Positions 60,532 through 64,000 of a DNA stretch of 64,000 bases are shown in pieces. The stretch spans positions 1 through 64,000 of the forward strand of contig NZ_JANJGU010000009.1 of the NCBI RefSeq assembly GCF_024626525.1, in the 5' to 3' direction. The stretch is from Lederbergia panacisoli. Its GTDB lineage: Bacteria; Bacillota; Bacilli; Bacillales; Bacillaceae_C. Numbering within the stretch: position 1 is the stretch's first letter; each line of letters starts with the position of its first letter. Position numbers and translations under genes: made by a program. A model generated the notes under the pieces. The model saw only the letters and a list, made by a program, of their open reading frames with translations, had not been told where the DNA came from and did not search any database.

Positions 60532-61770
60532 ATGAATACAACAAAGCGAAAAGTTCCGCCACATTTACATATTTTAAAACTATCCTTTTCTTTTTTTGCG
60601 AGCGGGATGCTGCTTTTTTTAATTGGTATGGTTGCGGCCATTTGGTTTATACCTGACCTTATTCAGTTCGAATCATTTCGAAACTCAATGGGATGGTTTT
60701 TAGCCCATGTTTTCTTGTTAGGGTGGGCGACAATGGTCGCAATGGGAGCGAGCTATCAGATTACGCAAATTGTCTTAGTGACATCTCTATATAGCAGAAC
60801 AATTGGGTATATCCATTTTTTCTGTTATTTAGTTGGATTCATTGGATTAGTAAGCGGCTTTTTTATAAATATGAAACTCATTGTTTTGGGAGGAAGTTTC
60901 ATTGTTATTGGTGGATTCCTTTACGTTTTCAACCTTTGTATGACTTTTATTCGAAAAAGAATCTGGAATGTATTTGTTTTTGGAGTGACCCTTTCGCTGA
61001 CAGCTTTCTTAATGACGATTTTCCTCGGAATTGCGATGGGCCTTGGGTATGGATATGGGGTGGATGTTGAGAAGTATGAGGCAGTTTTTAAAAGTCACAT
61101 GTGGATGGGGATTGCCGGTTGGTTATCGGGATTAATTATCGTCTATAGCTTCAAATTGCTTCCTATGTTTTATGTGTCAACAAAAAAAGTAACTACATCG
61201 TCTTATTGGATCATCGGGTTTTATCATATAGCCGTATGGTTGCATGTCGTCTCTTTTTGGAATTCATTGAACTGGCTCGCCAACCTTGGTACGTTTTTCA
61301 TAATGGGTGCAATAGGCTGGTTCGTTTTTTATATCTTTCAAGTCCGAAAATACAGAAGAGGGAAACTTCCGATTGGAACAGTCAGGGTCGCTTTTTATCT
61401 TATTCCCATAATGTATTTTCTGTTTTTATTATCGAATATAACAGACGCATTTCAGGAAGAATTTATCATTATACTCATTTTAGGGTGGTTTTCCTCTTCA
61501 ATCTTAAGTTATCTGTATAAAATCATCCCTTTTTTATGGTGGCCATATCGTTATCGGACGAAGGAAGATCGAAAAACAGCTGTCCTTTTATATGAAATGT
61601 TGCCTGGGAATCGGATGACTTTAGAACTTTGTGTGTATTTATTAGGCATAACCGTACTAGTCATTGGATTTGTTTTTAAGTTCACTTTAGTCGCCGTTCT
61701 TGGACAAATATTGGCAGTAAGCTGTGTCATTATTTATATAGTGGAGCTGCTTAAGGTATTTCGTTATTAA
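60532..61770 (+). CDS. Orphan haem-copper-oxidase/NnrS-like membrane protein
   Basis: 412 residues, eleven or twelve membrane segments, few charged loops. Conserved-looking histidines fall in membrane segments: FLAHVFLLGWATMVAMGASYQ, FKSHMWMGIAGWLSGL and YHIAVWLHVVSFWNSL. These resemble the haem-ligand helices of cbb3/NOR-type subunit I and of NnrS, but the hallmark HPxVY copper-site block is absent. No second subunit is present. Likely a haem-binding NO- or oxygen-related membrane protein; function not established. GAGGTGAGG ribosome site, Fnr box 75 nt upstream. Confidence 0.6.
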   Translation: MNTTKRKVPPHLHILKLSFSFFASGMLLFLIGMVAAIWFIPDLIQFESFRNSMGWFLAHVFLLGWATMVAMGASYQITQIVLVTSLYSRTIGYIHFFCYLVGFIGLVSGFFINMKLIVLGGSFIVIGGFLYVFNLCMTFIRKRIWNVFVFGVTLSLTAFLMTIFLGIAMGLGYGYGVDVEKYEAVFKSHMWMGIAGWLSGLIIVYSFKLLPMFYVSTKKVTTSSYWIIGFYHIAVWLHVVSFWNSLNWLANLGTFFIMGAIGWFVFYIFQVRKYRRGKLPIGTVRVAFYLIPIMYFLFLLSNITDAFQEEFIIILILGWFSSSILSYLYKIIPFLWWPYRYRTKEDRKTAVLLYEMLPGNRMTLELCVYLLGITVLVIGFVFKFTLVAVLGQILAVSCVIIYIVELLKVFRY

Positions 61771-61796
61771 TTCTCCTTTTAAAAAATATAGGATTG

Positions 61797-61812
61797 TGTG
61801 ACTTTCATCACA
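61797..61812 (+). promoter_or_regulatory. Fnr box of the radical SAM-hemY operon
   Basis: TGTGACTTTCATCACA is a perfect TGTGA-N6-TCACA box. The expected -10 position (61834-61839) reads TAGCCT, a poor match. Confidence 0.75.
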
Positions 61813-61878
61813 GAATGAATTTATTTTTTTTAGTAGCCTATGTTTAACGGACCTATCCGCAAGAAAGGAGATCAATAC

Positions 61879-62988
61879 GTGATACCTTTATTGAAAGAAA
61901 GAGACTATAACGAGAATCCTTTTATCGTAATTTGGGAAGTGACAAGGGCTTGTGCTTTGAAATGTTTGCATTGCCGTGCGGAAGCACAATATAAAGCAGA
62001 CCCTCGGCAGCTTTCCTTTGAAGAAGGAAAAAGGCTAATTGATGATATTGCTAAAATGGATAATCCTTTATTTGTTTTTACAGGGGGCGATCCTTTAATG
62101 CGTCCAGATTTATATGAGTTGGCTAAATATGCAATTGAGGAGAAAAAATTACCCGTTTCCATGACACCTAGTGCTACGCCAAGAGTAACGAAGAAAGCGA
62201 TTGAGAAAGCAAAAGAGGTCGGATTGTCGAGATGGGCTTTCAGTCTTGATGGCTCTTGTGCAGAAATTCACGATCATTTTAGAGGAACGAGGGGTTCCTA
62301 CGATATGACGATGAGAGGGATTGAATATTTAAAGGAACTTCAAATCCCTATTCAAGTAAATACAACTGTCTCCAATTATAATCTTCATGATCTAGAAGCG
62401 ATTTCCGAAAAGGTTAAGGAAATGGGAGCTGTGTTGTGGAGCTTATTTTTCCTCGTGCCAACAGGAAGAGGGATGCAAAAAGATATCATTACACCGGAAC
62501 AGCATGAGGAAGTAATGAAGTGGTTGTATCAAGTGCAGCAAAAAATGCCGTATGGAGTAAAAACAACAGAAGCACCACATTATCGAAGAGTGTTTATGCA
62601 AGAGAAAGAACGTTTAGGTTTGTCTAATACAGAATTGAAACGACCTGATTTCTTAGGCCGCGCTCATAAAAGTGTGAATGACGGAGATGGTTTCGTATTT
62701 ATCAGTCATATTGGTGATGTGTATCCGAGTGGCTTTCTACCAGTTGTTTGTGGGAATGTTAGGGAACAATCATTAATCGATATTTATCGCAACTCACCTA
62801 TCATGAAGCAATTACGCGACAAATCATTATTAAAAGGAAAATGTGGTGTTTGTGAATTTAAAGAAATTTGCGGCGGGTCCAGAGCAAGAGCCTATGCCGT
62901 TACGGGTGATTATTTAGAAAGTGAACCGTATTGCTCATATATCCCAAAAGCGTGGGAATCCAAAATCGGTCACGAAGGATGTGTCTAA
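61879..62988 (+). CDS. Radical SAM/SPASM-domain enzyme, TIGR04053-like
   Basis: 369 residues: radical SAM cluster motif CALKCLHC (about residues 25-32), GGDPLMRPD, then a C-terminal SPASM-type domain (CGVCEFKEICGGSRARAYAVTGDYLESEPYC) for auxiliary Fe-S clusters. It is related to the haem-modifying radical SAM enzymes (AhbD, NirJ) and matches my memory of the Firmicute family TIGR04053. Directly followed by hemY/cgoX. The GTG at 61879 has AAAGGAG eight bases ahead; the ATG at 61840 has none and lies near the expected transcription start. Confidence 0.82.
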   Translation: MIPLLKERDYNENPFIVIWEVTRACALKCLHCRAEAQYKADPRQLSFEEGKRLIDDIAKMDNPLFVFTGGDPLMRPDLYELAKYAIEEKKLPVSMTPSATPRVTKKAIEKAKEVGLSRWAFSLDGSCAEIHDHFRGTRGSYDMTMRGIEYLKELQIPIQVNTTVSNYNLHDLEAISEKVKEMGAVLWSLFFLVPTGRGMQKDIITPEQHEEVMKWLYQVQQKMPYGVKTTEAPHYRRVFMQEKERLGLSNTELKRPDFLGRAHKSVNDGDGFVFISHIGDVYPSGFLPVVCGNVREQSLIDIYRNSPIMKQLRDKSLLKGKCGVCEFKEICGGSRARAYAVTGDYLESEPYCSYIPKAWESKIGHEGCV

Positions 62989-62989
62989 T

Positions 62990-64000
62990 ATGGAGACCCC
63001 ACGCGGGAAAAAGGTTGTCATTGTAGGTGGAGGCATCGCTGGTTTGAGTGCTGCCTTTTACACGAAAAAAATATTTGAAGAGCAGCAAGTGCCCGTAGAA
63101 ATCAGTATCGTAGAAAAAAGTGATCGCTTAGGAGGCAAAATCCAAACACTTCATCACGAAGGATTCATTATCGAAAAAGGTCCCGATTCCTTTCTAGCAA
63201 GGAAGCAACCAATAATGGAGCTTACAAAAGAATTAGGACTTGAAGATGAACTAGTTGGAACGAATCCAAATGCAAAGTCTACCTTTATTTTAAATAAAGG
63301 TAAACTTCATCCAATGCCGCCGGGTCTTGTTCTTGGAATCCCGACAAAAGTGGTTCCCTTTATCAAGACAGGCTTAATATCACCTCTTGGAAAAATTCGC
63401 GCAGCGATGGATTTAGTTTTACCAAAAAGAACTGGTGGCGACGAATCTTTAGGTCATTTTATTGAACGGAGACTTGGGAAAGAAGTATTGGAAAATATAA
63501 CAGAACCTCTTCTCTCTGGAATTTATTCTGGTGACGCAAGATTCCTTAGTATAAATTCGACATTTCCTCAATTTAAGTTAATGGAGGAAAAACATCGCAG
63601 TTTAATAAAAGGAATCATGACTAGTCATCATTCGCCACAGCCTATAAAAGGATTGCCAGAAATAGCAAAGAAAAGCATGTTTCTCAGTTATAAAAATGGG
63701 CTATCTACATTAGTCGATCGCCTTGAGGATGTTTTACGGCCGATTGAGATCATTAATGGTCAAGGAGTAGAAAAATTAACGAAATGTGAAAAGGGATATA
63801 AGCTAATTCTTGAAAATGGTACAGAACTCCAAGCTGATGGGTTGATTTTGGCAATGCCAACTTCAAAGGCAGCAACATTATTGCCAGGTTTTAAATGGCT
63901 AGAGGAAATTCCGTACGTATCAGTGGCAAATATTGCCTTAGCCTTCAAGAAGGAAGATGTCCGTTTTCCATTAAGTGGTTCCGGATTCCTCGTTCCCCGT
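62990..64000 (+). CDS. hemY: Coproporphyrinogen/protoporphyrinogen oxidase HemY/CgoX, 3' end outside window
   Basis: First 337 codons, still open at the window end. FAD-binding Rossmann start (VVIVGGGIAGLSAAFYTKK), EKSDRLGGKIQT, EKGPDSFLARKQP and EPLLSGIYSGDARFLS identify the HemG/HemY amine-oxidase-like family; in Firmicutes it oxidises coproporphyrinogen III (CgoX). Begins 1 nt after the radical SAM gene with GAAGGAT ahead. The main cluster hemEHY is normally elsewhere in Bacilli, so this may be a second copy linked to the Fnr-controlled radical SAM gene. Confidence 0.88.
   Translation, partial: METPRGKKVVIVGGGIAGLSAAFYTKKIFEEQQVPVEISIVEKSDRLGGKIQTLHHEGFIIEKGPDSFLARKQPIMELTKELGLEDELVGTNPNAKSTFILNKGKLHPMPPGLVLGIPTKVVPFIKTGLISPLGKIRAAMDLVLPKRTGGDESLGHFIERRLGKEVLENITEPLLSGIYSGDARFLSINSTFPQFKLMEEKHRSLIKGIMTSHHSPQPIKGLPEIAKKSMFLSYKNGLSTLVDRLEDVLRPIEIINGQGVEKLTKCEKGYKLILENGTELQADGLILAMPTSKAATLLPGFKWLEEIPYVSVANIALAFKKEDVRFPLSGSGFLVPR

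Overview
The window is from a low-GC, endospore-forming Firmicute, almost certainly a Bacillaceae. Evidence: a gerA-type germination operon, genes that read like Bacillus subtilis ykoEDC, niaP, tmrB, yvfRSTU, pdp and ydgGH, strong AGGAGG-type ribosome binding sites with many GTG/TTG starts, TTGACA/TATAAT promoters, a canonical Fur box, a perfect cre site and a Bacillus-type Fnr with C-terminal cysteines. I cannot name the species. The oxygen/nitrogen-oxide flavoured gene set would suit a facultatively anaerobic soil bacillus.

Layout. 0.15-3.4 kb: thiamine-precursor ECF transporter ykoEDC, then acetyltransferase debris. 3.4-6.5 kb: DinB-like protein, niacin permease niaP, a coiled-coil protein, a small ORF. 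7.2-10.4 kb: glycine-betaine ABC transporter (binding protein, permease, ATPase). 10.4-10.9 kb: nine copies of a 52-bp repeat. 11-13.6 kb (minus): TmrB-like ATPase and an LTA-synthase-family enzyme. 14.1-15.9 kb (minus): small protein and two FadR-type GntR regulators, one frameshifted. 16.2-26.9 kb: sialic-acid/sialoglycan catabolic operon (lyase, two permeases, binding lipoprotein, cytoplasmic sialidase, NanE, ROK kinase, Gfo/Idh/MocA oxidoreductase, GH35 beta-galactosidase). 27.0-29.5 kb (minus): ba3-type cytochrome oxidase. 29.8-33.6 kb: spore germination receptor A-C-B. 33.7-41.3 kb: sugar-sensing three-component system followed by a glucose/mannose-type ABC importer. 41.6-42.9 kb (minus): fnr and a VOC protein. 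43.1-46.4 kb: ABC exporter plus two-component system (yvfRSTU). 46.8-52.7 kb: methyltransferase, diguanylate cyclase, mscL, yceI, pdp, Fur-controlled nitroreductase, small membrane protein. 52.9-56.5 kb: MarR regulator and MMPL exporter. 56.7-64 kb: an oxygen/redox block with a CuA lipoprotein, acetolactate synthase, Crp/Fnr regulator, YlbF-family protein, an orphan oxidase-like membrane protein, a radical SAM/SPASM enzyme and the start of the HemY/CgoX haem gene.

Two themes tie the genes together. First, Fnr: the fnr gene is here, and TGTGA-N6-TCACA boxes (or one-mismatch versions) precede the cytochrome ba3 operon, the CuA lipoprotein, the acetolactate synthase, the divergent YlbF-like/oxidase-like pair and the radical SAM-hemY pair. 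In several of these the box lies exactly 21 nt from a TAnnnT -10 element, the class II activator geometry. Second, import-then-digest sugar use: neither the sialidase nor the beta-galactosidase has a signal peptide, so sialylated galactosides are probably imported intact and dismantled inside the cell. Neither carbohydrate importer has its own ATPase, implying a shared MsmX-type ATPase.

The intergenic DNA is unusually rich in tandem arrays (52, 51, 21 and 21 bp units, five arrays), four of them between convergent genes. There are also dispersed hairpin repeats and one 124-nt self-complementary element.
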